From: Streptomyces sp. CG1
GTDB lineage: Bacteria > Actinomycetota > Actinomycetes > Streptomycetales > Streptomycetaceae
DNA length: 64,000 nt
Reading direction: 5' to 3'
NCBI RefSeq assembly: GCF_041080625.1
Contig: NZ_CP163518.1
Span: forward strand, 6,751,501 to 6,815,500
This document shows, in pieces, positions 17,262 to 25,830 of the stretch. The notes beneath the pieces were generated by a model, which did no database searches, was not told the origin of the DNA, and saw only the letters and a list, made by a program, of their open reading frames with translations. Position 1 is the first letter of the stretch. Every line of letters begins with the position of its first letter. A program made the position numbers and the translations under genes.

Positions 17262-17516
17262 ATGGCGATCCAGTACTTCTGGCGACACCCTCTGGCGGAG
17301 CAGGTGCGCGCGGAAGGCAGGTAACAAGGCAGGGAAGAGGGCCGTATCGAGGGTCGTAGGGAGATGATCCTGCGCATCCTGGAGTGGCGGGGAATCCCGG
17401 TGGCAGATGGGACCCGCGAGCGAGTCACCGCCTGCACAGACCTCGGCCAGCTGGGGGTCTGGGCCCAGCGCGCCGCACACGCCACAGACCCGGCGGAGTT
17501 GTTCGGCACGGAGTGA
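17262..17516 (+). pseudogene. Decayed tandem duplicate of the Rpn gene's 3' (RpnS-like) part
   Basis: This starts 6 nt after the Rpn stop and repeats the segment 16951-17256. It reads MAIQYFWRHPLAEQVRAEGR, then an in-frame TAA (17322-17324), then GREE-GRIE-GRRE, MILRILEWRGIPV and a matching C-terminus. It has four tetrads against eight in the intact copy and encodes 85 codons against 102; the 17-codon difference is the four tetrads plus one Thr. GGAG lies 8 nt before its ATG. Because of the stop it probably yields only a 20-residue peptide, unless translation restarts at 17364 after readthrough. The C-terminal part has many substitutions, so the copy is not recent. Confidence 0.8.
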
Positions 17517-17540
17517 GCAGCCCGGTCCCTTGGGTATGCC

Positions 17541-17572
17541 GAAGGCCCGCGTCCGGGAAGACGCGGGCCTTC
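17541..17572. terminator. Perfect 13-bp hairpin after the Rpn locus
   Basis: GAAGGCCCGCGTC pairs exactly with GACGCGGGCCTTC across a 6-nt loop. There is only a weak T content on either side. It lies between the plus-strand Rpn locus and the 3' end of the convergent minus-strand transporter operon and may serve both. Confidence 0.75.
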
Positions 17573-17660
17573 GTTCCCTGGAAGCGGACGATCAGGGGCT
17601 CGGGTCAATGGGCCGGTGAAAGTCCGTTCCGCGAGGGGCGGCTGACGGGAAAGGGGTGTG

Positions 17661-18704
17661 TCAGGCCGCTGCCTCGGGGTCCTTGGTGAGGCGGGGGGCC
17701 GGGACCGTGTCCGCCGTCTCGGGGTAGTGGCACGCCGTGAGGTGGCCGGGCTTGTTGCCCTCCACCTGGACCAGCGGCGGGGCCTCCGTCGCGCACTTCT
17801 CCGTCGCCTTCCAGCAGCGGGTGCGGAAGCGGCAGCCGGAGGGCGGGTTGATGGGGGAGGGCACGTCGCCGACCAGGCGGATGCGCTCGCGCGGCTCCGC
17901 GTCCACCGTCGCCTCGGGCACGGCGGAGAGCAGGGCCCGGGTGTAGGGGTGGCGCGGGTTGTCGTACAGGTCCTCGCGGTCGGCGATTTCGACGATCTTG
18001 CCGAGGTACATCACGGCCACGCGCTGCGAGAAGTGGCGGACGATCGCCAGGTCGTGGGCGATGAAGACGAACGCGATGCCCAGTTCCCTCTGGACCTTCT
18101 GGAGCAGGTTCACCACCTGCGCCTGGATCGAGACGTCCAGGGCCGAGACCGGTTCGTCCGCGACGATCAGCTTCGGTTCCAGGGCCAGTGCGCGAGCCAC
18201 GCCGATGCGCTGGCGCTGGCCGCCGGAGAACTCGTGCGGGAAGCGGTTGTAGTGCTCCGGGTTCAGGCCGACGATTTCCAGGAGTTCACGGACCCGCTTT
18301 TCGCGGCCGCCCTCCGGCTCGATCCCATTGATCTCCATCGGGCCCGAGACGATCTTGCCGACCGTCTGCCGCGGGTTCAGCGAAGCGTACGGGTCCTGGA
18401 AGATCATCTGGATCTCGGAGCGGATCGGCGCCAGGTCCTTGCGGCCCGCGTGCGTGATGTCCTGCCCGCGGTAGGTGATCTTGCCGCCGGTCGGCTCCAG
18501 GAGGCGGGTGATCAGCCGGCCCGTGGTCGACTTGCCGCAGCCCGACTCGCCTACGAGGCCCAGGCTCTCGCCCTCGGCGACCTGGAAGTCCAGGCCGTCC
18601 ACTGCCTGCACCGCGCCGACCGTGCGGCGGATGGGGAAGCCACCCTTGATGGGGAAGTGCTTCGTGAGCCCGGAGACGTCCAGGAGGGGGTTCGTGTTGC
18701 TCAT
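17661..18704 (-). CDS. Oligopeptide ABC transporter ATP-binding protein (BldKE paralogue)
   Basis: A 347-residue OppF/DppF-type ATPase. The motifs are Walker [10 protein letters not shown], signature FSGGQRQR, Walker B IVADEPVSALD and H-loop FIAHD, with the C-terminal SGCRFRTRCW. Its core is nearly the same as that of the bldKE product at 12011-13132: both have PIRSEIQMIFQDPY, then SGPMEINGIEPEGG and NPEHYNRFPHEFSGG. Only the N-terminus and the last 35 residues differ clearly. It is the last gene of a five-gene minus-strand operon with the same gene order as bldK, 26 nt after the preceding ATPase gene. Confidence 0.9.
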   Translation of the reverse strand: MSNTNPLLDVSGLTKHFPIKGGFPIRRTVGAVQAVDGLDFQVAEGESLGLVGESGCGKSTTGRLITRLLEPTGGKITYRGQDITHAGRKDLAPIRSEIQMIFQDPYASLNPRQTVGKIVSGPMEINGIEPEGGREKRVRELLEIVGLNPEHYNRFPHEFSGGQRQRIGVARALALEPKLIVADEPVSALDVSIQAQVVNLLQKVQRELGIAFVFIAHDLAIVRHFSQRVAVMYLGKIVEIADREDLYDNPRHPYTRALLSAVPEATVDAEPRERIRLVGDVPSPINPPSGCRFRTRCWKATEKCATEAPPLVQVEGNKPGHLTACHYPETADTVPAPRLTKDPEAAA

Positions 18705-18730
18705 GGTCGTGAAGTCCCGTCTGGTGTCCG

Positions 18731-19756
18731 TCAGTTGTGCCGGGTTGCGGCGAAGTCGGCGAAGAGGTCCTGCTTCTGGTCCTGAGACAGGTGGCAGGCG
18801 GAGCCTCGGCCTTCGGCCACCTCCAGCACCGGGCGCTCGGTTGAGCACAGGTCGCCCGCGACCTTCTCGGCGAACGCGCAGCGCGGGTGGAAGCGGCAGC
18901 CGGACGGCGGGTTGAGCAGCGAGGGCGGGGAGCCGGGGATGGGGGAGAGCGGCACGTCGACCGGGCCGTCCAGGCTTGGCATCGAGTTCAGCAGGCCCAG
19001 GGTGTAGGGGTGGTCCGGGGTGCTGAGCACCTGCTTCTTGGTGCCGCGTTCCACGCACCGGCCGCCGTACATCACCAGGACGTCGTCCGCGATGTCGGCG
19101 ATGACGCCGAGGTCGTGGGTGATGAAGATGATGGCGGTGCCGAACTCCTGCTGGAGGTCCTTCAGGAGGTCCATGATCTGGGCCTGGACCGTCACGTCGA
19201 GGGCCGTGGTCGGCTCGTCGGCGATCAGCAGCTCTGGGTCGCAGACCAGCGCCATGGCGATCATCGCGCGCTGGCGCATACCGCCGGAGAACTGGTGCGG
19301 GTAGTCGTCCGCCCGGGTGTCGGGCTGGGGGATGCCGACGCGCCGCAGCATCTCGATCGCGCGGGCCCGGGCCTCCTTCTTGGAGACGCCGGTGTGCTTG
19401 CGGTACGTCTCGGCGATCTGCGCGCCGATGGTGTGGTACGGGGAGAGCGAGGCCAGCGCGTCCTGGAAGATCATGGACATCTTGTTGCCGCGCAGCTTTT
19501 CCAGCTCGGATTCGGAGGCGCTGATCAGCTCCTTGCCGTCGAGCAGGATCTCGCCGTCCATCGTGGTGTTGCGCGGGTCGTGCAGGCCCAGGATCGCCAT
19601 GTTGGTAACGGACTTGCCGGAGCCGGACTCACCGACGATGCCGAGGGTCTTGCCCTTCTGCAGGTCGAAGGAGAGGCCGTCGACGGCCTTGACGATGCCG
19701 TCCTCGGTGGAGAAGTGGACCCGCAGATCGCGCAGGGAGAGGAAGGGGGTGCTCAT
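18731..19756 (-). CDS. Oligopeptide ABC transporter ATP-binding protein (BldKD paralogue)
   Basis: A 341-residue OppD/DppD-type ATPase. The motifs are GESGSGKS (Walker A), FSGGMRQR (signature), LLIADEPT (Walker B) and FITHD (H-loop). The C-terminal cysteine motif is [11 protein letters not shown] with later CS and ACH. Like bldKD it begins with [26 protein letters not shown] sequence. It lies 9 nt after the permease gene and 26 nt before the second ATPase gene in the minus-strand operon. It should form the ATPase heterodimer with the 17661-18704 product. Confidence 0.9.
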   Translation of the reverse strand: MSTPFLSLRDLRVHFSTEDGIVKAVDGLSFDLQKGKTLGIVGESGSGKSVTNMAILGLHDPRNTTMDGEILLDGKELISASESELEKLRGNKMSMIFQDALASLSPYHTIGAQIAETYRKHTGVSKKEARARAIEMLRRVGIPQPDTRADDYPHQFSGGMRQRAMIAMALVCDPELLIADEPTTALDVTVQAQIMDLLKDLQQEFGTAIIFITHDLGVIADIADDVLVMYGGRCVERGTKKQVLSTPDHPYTLGLLNSMPSLDGPVDVPLSPIPGSPPSLLNPPSGCRFHPRCAFAEKVAGDLCSTERPVLEVAEGRGSACHLSQDQKQDLFADFAATRHN

Positions 19757-19765
19757 GATCTCTCC

Positions 19766-20746
19766 TTAGGCGAGGCGCACGCGCGGGTCGATGAGGGCGT
19801 ACACGGCGTCGACGATGATGTTGAAGACGACGATCGCGGCCGCGGCTACCAGGACGACGCCGAGCAGCACCGGCAGGTCGTTGGTGCCGACCGCCTTCAC
19901 CGAGAGCGCGCCGATGCCCTGGAGGCTGAAGGTCTGCTCGGTGATGATCGCGCCGCCGAGCAGCGTGCCGAGGTCGAGGCCGAAGATGGTGATGATCGGG
20001 CCCATCGCGCCGCGCCAGGCGAAGCGGAAGAACACCGTCTTGCGGGAGAGTCCCTTGGCGCGGGCCGTGCGGACGTAGTCCTCGCTGAGCGACTCGACCA
20101 TCTGGGAGCGCGTCATACGGGTGTAGTTGGCGGTGAAGATCAGCGACAGCACCAGCCACGGGACCAGCAGGCCCGTGAACCATTTGCCCGGGTTGTCGGT
20201 GAACGACGTGTAGTTGGCACGGTCCAGCAGGTGCCACTGGTCCACGAGGAGGTACGTGGCGAGGACGCCGACGACGAAGATCTGCATCGAGGACGCGATC
20301 AGCGAGGCGGAGCTGGCGACCTTGTCGAGGGGCTTGCCCTGCTTCACCGCGGCCAGCATGCCGGTGCCGACACCGAAGATCAGGAAGACCACGGAGCTGC
20401 CGAGGGCCAGGGAGAGCGTGGTTGGGAAGCGGTCCTGGATGGTGGACAGGACCGGCTCGCGGTTCTGGAACGAGTAGCCGAGGCACGGCGCGTCGCAGCG
20501 CCCGTACGAGGTGTAGTCACGCCCCACGAACAGGCCCTTGAGCCAGTCCCAGTACTGCACGGGGAGCGAGTGGTCGATCCCCAGGTTCTTCTTCACCAGG
20601 GCCAGGGTCTCGGGGGTGCAGACCTTGCCGCACGCGATGCGGGCGGGGTCACGCGGAGCGGCGTAGAACAGGACGAACACCAGGGCGCTGATGATCAGCA
20701 GGATCACAGCGGCGCCGAGGGTCCGGCGGATGAGGAAGCGGAGCAT
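19766..20746 (-). CDS. Oligopeptide ABC transporter permease (BldKC paralogue)
   Basis: A 326-residue DppB/OppB-type permease, the same length as BldKC. It starts MLRFLIRRTLGAAVILLI. An extracytoplasmic loop carries the cysteine pairs ACGKVC and CDAPC, like the loop in BldKC. The EAA-loop equivalent DYVRTARAKGLSRKTVFFRFAWR is followed by GGAIITEQTFSLQGIG and ends YALIDPRVRLA. It is separated from the binding-protein gene by 83 nt that hold an 11-bp hairpin and is tightly linked to the downstream ATPase gene. Confidence 0.9.
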   Translation of the reverse strand: MLRFLIRRTLGAAVILLIISALVFVLFYAAPRDPARIACGKVCTPETLALVKKNLGIDHSLPVQYWDWLKGLFVGRDYTSYGRCDAPCLGYSFQNREPVLSTIQDRFPTTLSLALGSSVVFLIFGVGTGMLAAVKQGKPLDKVASSASLIASSMQIFVVGVLATYLLVDQWHLLDRANYTSFTDNPGKWFTGLLVPWLVLSLIFTANYTRMTRSQMVESLSEDYVRTARAKGLSRKTVFFRFAWRGAMGPIITIFGLDLGTLLGGAIITEQTFSLQGIGALSVKAVGTNDLPVLLGVVLVAAAAIVVFNIIVDAVYALIDPRVRLA

Positions 20747-20787
20747 GGCAGTTGGGTTTTCCTGACGGATGCCGTAGGGGGTGAGAC

Positions 20788-20815
20788 GGCGGGGCGGCAC
20801 CGGGGCCGCCCCGCC
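20788..20815 (-). promoter_or_regulatory. Intercistronic hairpin after the binding-protein gene
   Basis: A perfect 11-bp stem GGCGGGGCGGC/GCCGCCCCGCC with a 6-nt loop between the binding-protein gene (20830-22611) and the next permease gene. Its place matches the hairpin in the bldK operon at 9859-9895, although the sequences differ. Confidence 0.7.
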
Positions 20816-20829
20816 AGGGGGTCCGTAGG

Positions 20830-22611
20830 TCAGGCCTTCACGAAGGTCTTGTACAGCAGGGTTGCGGCGAACTGCGGGTCCATCTGGGCGCCGCCGACCT
20901 TGGAGCCGTGCAGGTAGTAGCGGCGCTGGAAGGTCTCGGGGATGATCGGCGCTACCTCCTGCATGATCCGCTTGTCCAGCGCGGCCCAGGCCTTGCCCGC
21001 CTCCTGCTGGTCGGCGATCACCGCGTTCTTCTTGATCCCGTCGTTGATCCAGCCGATGTCGGTCTGCGAGATGTTGTTCTGGCCGTTGCCGATGGCGGCG
21101 CCGTCGAACAGCGGCTGGATCACGGTGAAGGCGGTCGGCCAGTCCGGGGACCAGCCGAACCACATCACGTCGTACTGGTTGTTGATCTGCTGGATCTGGT
21201 CGTAGTACGTGGTCTGGTCGACCGGCTTGATGACCGGAGTGAAGCCGGCCTCCTTCAGCGCGTTCTCGATGACGACCTTGGTCTTCATGTAGGTCGGGTC
21301 GTTCGGGAACGCGTAGACGATCTTCATGCCCAGCTTGCCGGCCTCCTTCAGGAGCGCCTTGGACTTCTCCGGGTCGCCCTGCGGCTTGGCGGTCTTGCCG
21401 TAGAGGTCGTACTTCTCGTACCCGATGAGGTCCGGGCTCATGATCGAGGTCGCGAAGTCACCGGCGGACGGGCCGCCGTAGATCTGCCGGACCTGCTGCA
21501 GCGGCCAGGCGTGGTTCAGGGCCTGGCGGACCTTCAGGTCGGTGACGCGCTTGGTGTTGATCGCGTAGTAGTAGATGCCGGTGAGCAGGCCGTTGAAGCT
21601 GCGGGCCTTCAGCTGCGGGTCGGTGAGCACCTTCTGGATGCGCTCGGCCGGGACTTCCTTGTAGATCGACACCGCGTACTGGTCGTTGCCCTGGTCCGCG
21701 ATGAAGCGGTCGGTGGAGTCGAGGATCGTGATGCCGAAGGAGAACTCGAAGCTGTCCGGGTAGGCGTTGCGGATCGAGTCGGTCGCAGGGTCCCAGTACT
21801 TGTTGCGGACCAGGACCATCGACTTGTCGGTCGTGTGAGCCTTGATCTTGTACGGACCACAGGCGGCCGGCTGCTTGTCGTACTTCTCCTTGGTGTCCAG
21901 CTTCACCGAGGTGGCGGCGTACGAGTGCATCCCCAGCGTGAAGTTGAAGTCCGGCTTGGGCTCGGCCAGGTGGAAGGTGATGGTCCGCTTGGCCTTGTCG
22001 GTTTCGATCGCGTCGAGGTGCTTGCCCTTGTACGGGCCCTCGTACGCGTCACGCCACTTGGCGCCCTTGCCGGTCAGCGCCATCTGGACGTAGGTGGCGG
22101 ACTCGGTGATGAAGGGGGCCCACAGGCGCTCGATGCCGTGGCGCACGTCCTCGACGGTCAGCTCGCTGCCGTCCTCCCACTTCAGACCCTCCTTCAGCGT
22201 GAAGGTCCAGGTCTTGTTGTCCTTGGAGGCGGTGCCGGTGTCGGTGGCGAGGTCGCCGACGAGCGTCTGGTGGCCCGCGGAGTCGGTCTTGTAGCCGGTC
22301 AGGGTGCGGTGCAGGAGCAGTGCGGCCGTGGAGTTGTACGCGTAGTAGATGCGCTGCGGGTCCAGGTGGGAGAAGTCCTGCGGCGAGAGGCCGTAGATCG
22401 TGCCGCCCTTCTTCGCACCGGGGATCTCCGGGGCCGGGCCGGTGGAGTCGGCCTTGGTGCCGATGGTGACCTTGTTGGCCGTGTAGGAAGTGGCACCGTC
22501 GGTCGGGCTGTTGCCGCCACCCCCGCCGCCGCTGCTGCACGCGGACAGCAGCGTCGAGCCCGCGGCCGCGACAGTGGTGGCGATGACGAAGTTTCTGCGG
22601 GAGAGAGACAT
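20830..22611 (-). CDS. Oligopeptide-binding lipoprotein with Tat-type signal (BldKB paralogue)
   Basis: A 593-residue SBP_bac_5 protein. The N-terminus MSLSRRNFVIATT contains a twin-arginine motif (SRRNF), and Cys25 lies in the lipobox LLSAC, so it is probably a Tat-exported lipoprotein. BldKB at 8033 has a Sec-type signal instead. The mature part shares with BldKB the segments KADSTGPAPEIPGAKKGGT, then LLHRTLTGYK and a C-terminal DVMWFGWSPDWPTAF region. It would deliver peptides to the permeases on either side of it in the operon. A ribosome-binding site and a 73-nt gap separate it from the first permease gene. Confidence 0.9.
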   Translation of the reverse strand: MSLSRRNFVIATTVAAAGSTLLSACSSGGGGGGNSPTDGATSYTANKVTIGTKADSTGPAPEIPGAKKGGTIYGLSPQDFSHLDPQRIYYAYNSTAALLLHRTLTGYKTDSAGHQTLVGDLATDTGTASKDNKTWTFTLKEGLKWEDGSELTVEDVRHGIERLWAPFITESATYVQMALTGKGAKWRDAYEGPYKGKHLDAIETDKAKRTITFHLAEPKPDFNFTLGMHSYAATSVKLDTKEKYDKQPAACGPYKIKAHTTDKSMVLVRNKYWDPATDSIRNAYPDSFEFSFGITILDSTDRFIADQGNDQYAVSIYKEVPAERIQKVLTDPQLKARSFNGLLTGIYYYAINTKRVTDLKVRQALNHAWPLQQVRQIYGGPSAGDFATSIMSPDLIGYEKYDLYGKTAKPQGDPEKSKALLKEAGKLGMKIVYAFPNDPTYMKTKVVIENALKEAGFTPVIKPVDQTTYYDQIQQINNQYDVMWFGWSPDWPTAFTVIQPLFDGAAIGNGQNNISQTDIGWINDGIKKNAVIADQQEAGKAWAALDKRIMQEVAPIIPETFQRRYYLHGSKVGGAQMDPQFAATLLYKTFVKA

Positions 22612-22684
22612 GGCTGACCCGTTCGTAGTGGAGGAGAAGAGGGGGTGGCCCCGGCCAGGCCCCGTCGCCCGGCCGGGTCGGAAC

Positions 22685-23716
22685 TCAGCGCTTGGTCTTC
22701 GGGTCCAGTGCGTCGCGGACCGAGTCGCCGAGGAGGTTGAAGGCGACGACGAAGATCACCATGGCCAGGCCCGGGAAGAGCATGAAGGTGATGTCGTCCT
22801 GGTAGACCTTGGCGCCGTTCTGGATCATGACGCCCCAGTCGGGGGTCGGGTCCGAGAGACCGACGCCCAGGAAGGCGAGAGCGGCCTCTGTGGTGACGTA
22901 GGTCGGGAGGAGGAGCGTTGCCTGGATGAGGATCGGGGTCCACAGGTTGGGCAGCAGTTCCTTGAAGATGATCCGGGCCGGGGAGGCGCCGGTGACCTTG
23001 GCCGCCTCCACGAACTCGCGCTCGCGCAGGGCGAGTACCTCGCCGCGCAGCAGACGCGCGATGGAGGCCCAGCCGAAGGCCGTCATCACGAGGATGAGGC
23101 TGGTGACGGTCAGCCAGACCGGGGTGTTGTCCTCGGGCGAGACGAAGATCGCGATGACCACCGGCCAGAAGGCGATGAAGAACAGCGTCTGCGGGAACGC
23201 CAGCAGGATGTCGATCACGCGGCCGACGAAGTAGTCCGTCTTGCCGCCCAGATAGCCGGCGGTGATGCCGATGACGACGCCGAGCAGGGTCGTCAGCAGA
23301 GCGGCCACGGTGGCGATCAGCAACGAGTTGCGGATGCCGTAGAGCAGGAACGTGAAGACGTCCCGCCCGAGCTGCGGCTCGATACCGAACCAGAAGTCGG
23401 AGCTGATGCCGCCGTTGGGCTTGACCGGGTAGTTGAACTGGTTGAACAGGCCCGGGATGTTCATGCCGTACGTGGTGTACGGGTCCTTGCCATACACCTT
23501 GGCGATCAGCGGCGCAGCGATGCCCACGACGAAGAAGAAGACCACCACGAAGGCGGATATGACGCCCGCCCGGTCCCGCTTGAAGCGGGTCCAGGCCAGC
23601 CGTCCCGGAGAGCGGCTCTCGGTGCCCTTCGGGGTGCCGGGCTTCGCCGATGCGGCGCTGTCTTCGTCGGTCACCTCGAGTGCGGCGGCCGGGGAAGGGG
23701 ATGCGGGGGTGGTCAT
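22685..23716 (-). CDS. Oligopeptide ABC transporter permease (BldKA paralogue), first gene of operon
   Basis: A 343-residue DppC/OppC-type permease, against 344 for BldKA. The N-terminal tail is Ala/Ser/Pro-rich, then come SPGRLAWTRFKRDRAGVISA, as in BldKA (SPGQLMWLRFKRDRTGVISA), and YGKDPYTTYG before the large outer loop. The EAA loop is EAAKVTGASPARIIFKELLP and the C-terminus is LLGDSVRDALDPKTKR. An in-frame ATG 23 codons upstream would add a Cys/Arg-rich tail; GGAGC near the ATG at 23716 and the homology favour the shorter form. Confidence 0.9.
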   Translation of the reverse strand: MTTPASPSPAAALEVTDEDSAASAKPGTPKGTESRSPGRLAWTRFKRDRAGVISAFVVVFFFVVGIAAPLIAKVYGKDPYTTYGMNIPGLFNQFNYPVKPNGGISSDFWFGIEPQLGRDVFTFLLYGIRNSLLIATVAALLTTLLGVVIGITAGYLGGKTDYFVGRVIDILLAFPQTLFFIAFWPVVIAIFVSPEDNTPVWLTVTSLILVMTAFGWASIARLLRGEVLALREREFVEAAKVTGASPARIIFKELLPNLWTPILIQATLLLPTYVTTEAALAFLGVGLSDPTPDWGVMIQNGAKVYQDDITFMLFPGLAMVIFVVAFNLLGDSVRDALDPKTKR

Positions 23717-24205
23717 GATGCTCCGTGCCTTGTGGGTCAAGGCTCCGCAGGGCGCTCCCCTACGGGCTACGCCGGACTTTTTCAACGCAATTCATTCAAG
23801 GTCAATAAATTCTCGACGCCCTTGGTTGCCTATTTACCTTCTTTACTCTGTCTTGATCATTCCGTAGCTACGCGGGTAGCGCGCCGTAATCAATCCGTGC
23901 TTCACATCGGACCAACTGGACTAATCAGGCAATGAGTTCGATATGCGGACGGTGGTGTGCCGAAATGCGTACATCGGCACGTCGCAATCCAACGTTTCGG
24001 CATCGTTACGCGAAGATCTGTTGCGCGGCGCGCAGAAGATCGTCTGGGTGGCCCTCGTCGGTTGCCCGTCTTCGCCTCGGCCGAATGCCTGCATTCGGAT
24101 GACGTGTCCCTCTAAAGGCTGCTCAATCCGGCGGCGGGCATGCGATACGCGGCACATGAGTCGATATTGACCGGTATCGGTTCTGTGATCGCGGAGGAGG
24201 CAGCC
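23717..24205. promoter_or_regulatory. Divergent promoter region between two peptide-importer operons
   Basis: A 489-nt gene-free region with unusually AT-rich patches (around 23775-23860) for this genome. It must contain the promoters of the minus-strand bldK-like operon and the plus-strand third importer. One perfect 7-bp inverted repeat, GTGCCGA/TCGGCAC, is at 23957-23980, and a smaller GCTAC/GTAGC repeat is near 23867-23880. Either may be an operator. No -35/-10 pair could be assigned safely. Confidence 0.5.
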
Positions 24206-25825
24206 ATGCGGCGACACACGCCCGCCCGAGGGGCCGCCTGTGTGATCGCCGCGGGGCTGCTGGCCACCGCCTGCGGGGGTGGCGGCGGCTTCGGCGGAGC
24301 CGGGGTGCTGACCTCCTCCTGGGGCGATCCGCAGAACCCGCTGGAGCCGGCCAACACCAATGAGGTGCAGGGCGGCAAGGTCCTCGACATGATCTTCCGG
24401 GGCCTGAAGAAGTACGACCCGCGGACGGGCAAGGCCCAGAACATGCTCGCCGAGCGCATCGACACCCCGGACTCGCGGAATTTCACCGTCACCCTGAAGG
24501 CCGGCTGGAAGTTCAGCAACGGAGAACCGGTCACCGCCCACTCCTTCGTGGACGCCTGGAACTACGGGGCCGGCCTGAAGAACAACCAGAAGAACGCGTA
24601 CTTCTTCGGCTACATCGAGGGCTACGACAAGGTCCATCCCGACAGCGGCGCGCAGACCGCCGACACGCTGTCCGGGCTCCAGGTCACCGGGCCCCGGACG
24701 TTCACCGTCCGGCTCAACCAGAAGTTCTCCAGCTTCCCCGACACCCTCGGCTACGCCGCCTACGCGCCGCTCCCGCGCGCGTTCTACACCGACCACGCCG
24801 CCTGGGTGAGCAAGCCGGTCGGCAACGGGCCGTACCAGATCGCGTCGTACACCAAGGGATCCGCCATGTCCCTGAAGAAGTGGGACGCCTACCCCGGCCC
24901 CGACCCGGCCCGGAACGTCGGCGTGACCCTGCTGGTGTACACCGACAGCAACACCGCCTACACCGATGTGCTGGCCGGCAACCTCGACCTGGTCGACGAC
25001 GTGCCCGCCACCCAGCTCAAGAACGTCCACACCGACCTGAACGGCCGTTACATCAACACCCCGGCCGGCATCCTGCAGACCCTGGCCTTCCCGTACTACG
25101 ACCCGAAGTGGAACACCCCCGGGGCGCGGATGGTACGCACGGGTCTGTCCATGGCGATCAACCGCAAGCAGATCACCGGGACCATCTTCCGTAACACGCG
25201 CACCCCGGCCACCGACTGGACCTCCCCGGTCCTCGGCGCGGCCGGCGGCTACCAGGCCGGACTGTGCGGCCACGCCTGCGACTACGACCCCGCCCAGGCC
25301 AAGAAGCTCATCCAGGAGGGCGGCGGGATCCCCGGCGGCCGGCTCAAGATCACCTACAACGCGGACACGGGCTCGCACAAGCAGTGGGTGGACGCCGTGT
25401 GCAACTCCATCAACAACGCGCTCGACAACGACAAGGCCTGCGTCGGCAACCCGATCGGCACCTTCGCCGACTTCCGCAACCAGACCACGGGGCACAAGAT
25501 GTCCGGTCCCTTCCGGGCCGGCTGGCAGATGGACTACCCGTTGATCCAGAACTTCCTGCAGCCGCTGTACTACACGGGCGCCTCCTCCAACGACGGCCTG
25601 TGGTCCAGCCCGCAGTTCGACCGGCTCGTCGACCGGGCCAACGCCGAGACGGACCGGGCCACCGCCGTCCGGCTCTTCCAGCAGGCCGAGGGGGTCGTCC
25701 GCGACAACATGGCCGCCATCCCGCTCTGGTACCAGAACGGCAGCGCCGGCTACACCGCCCGGCTCTCCCATGTGGCGCTCAACCCGTTCAGCGTGCCGGT
25801 CTACAACGAGATCAAGGTGGGCTGA
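24206..25825 (+). CDS. Peptide/solute-binding lipoprotein of the third importer
   Basis: A 539-residue SBP_bac_5 lipoprotein. The signal peptide ends at Cys23 (LATAC) and is followed by a Gly-rich linker. Landmarks are LTSSWGDPQNPLEPANT, then VTLKAGWKFSNGEPVTAHSF and, near the C-terminus, RAGWQMDYPLIQNFLQPLYY. GGAGGAGG before the ATG at 24206 decides the start over one 22 codons upstream. It is clearly more distant from the two BldKB-like proteins than they are from each other, so it probably binds different peptides. It is first in an operon ordered binding protein-permease-permease-ATPase-ATPase. Confidence 0.92.
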   Translation: MRRHTPARGAACVIAAGLLATACGGGGGFGGAGVLTSSWGDPQNPLEPANTNEVQGGKVLDMIFRGLKKYDPRTGKAQNMLAERIDTPDSRNFTVTLKAGWKFSNGEPVTAHSFVDAWNYGAGLKNNQKNAYFFGYIEGYDKVHPDSGAQTADTLSGLQVTGPRTFTVRLNQKFSSFPDTLGYAAYAPLPRAFYTDHAAWVSKPVGNGPYQIASYTKGSAMSLKKWDAYPGPDPARNVGVTLLVYTDSNTAYTDVLAGNLDLVDDVPATQLKNVHTDLNGRYINTPAGILQTLAFPYYDPKWNTPGARMVRTGLSMAINRKQITGTIFRNTRTPATDWTSPVLGAAGGYQAGLCGHACDYDPAQAKKLIQEGGGIPGGRLKITYNADTGSHKQWVDAVCNSINNALDNDKACVGNPIGTFADFRNQTTGHKMSGPFRAGWQMDYPLIQNFLQPLYYTGASSNDGLWSSPQFDRLVDRANAETDRATAVRLFQQAEGVVRDNMAAIPLWYQNGSAGYTARLSHVALNPFSVPVYNEIKVG

Positions 25826-25830
25826 ACGGC

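Noticed and set aside
17262..17516. A second functional Rpn small-protein gene
   Set aside because: An in-frame TAA after 20 codons; no good restart with a ribosome-binding site follows. Kept as a pseudogene.
17620..23800. Plus-strand open frames of 375-676 codons opposite the second importer operon
   Set aside because: Antisense shadows of five clear transporter genes; composition-biased and without start signals.
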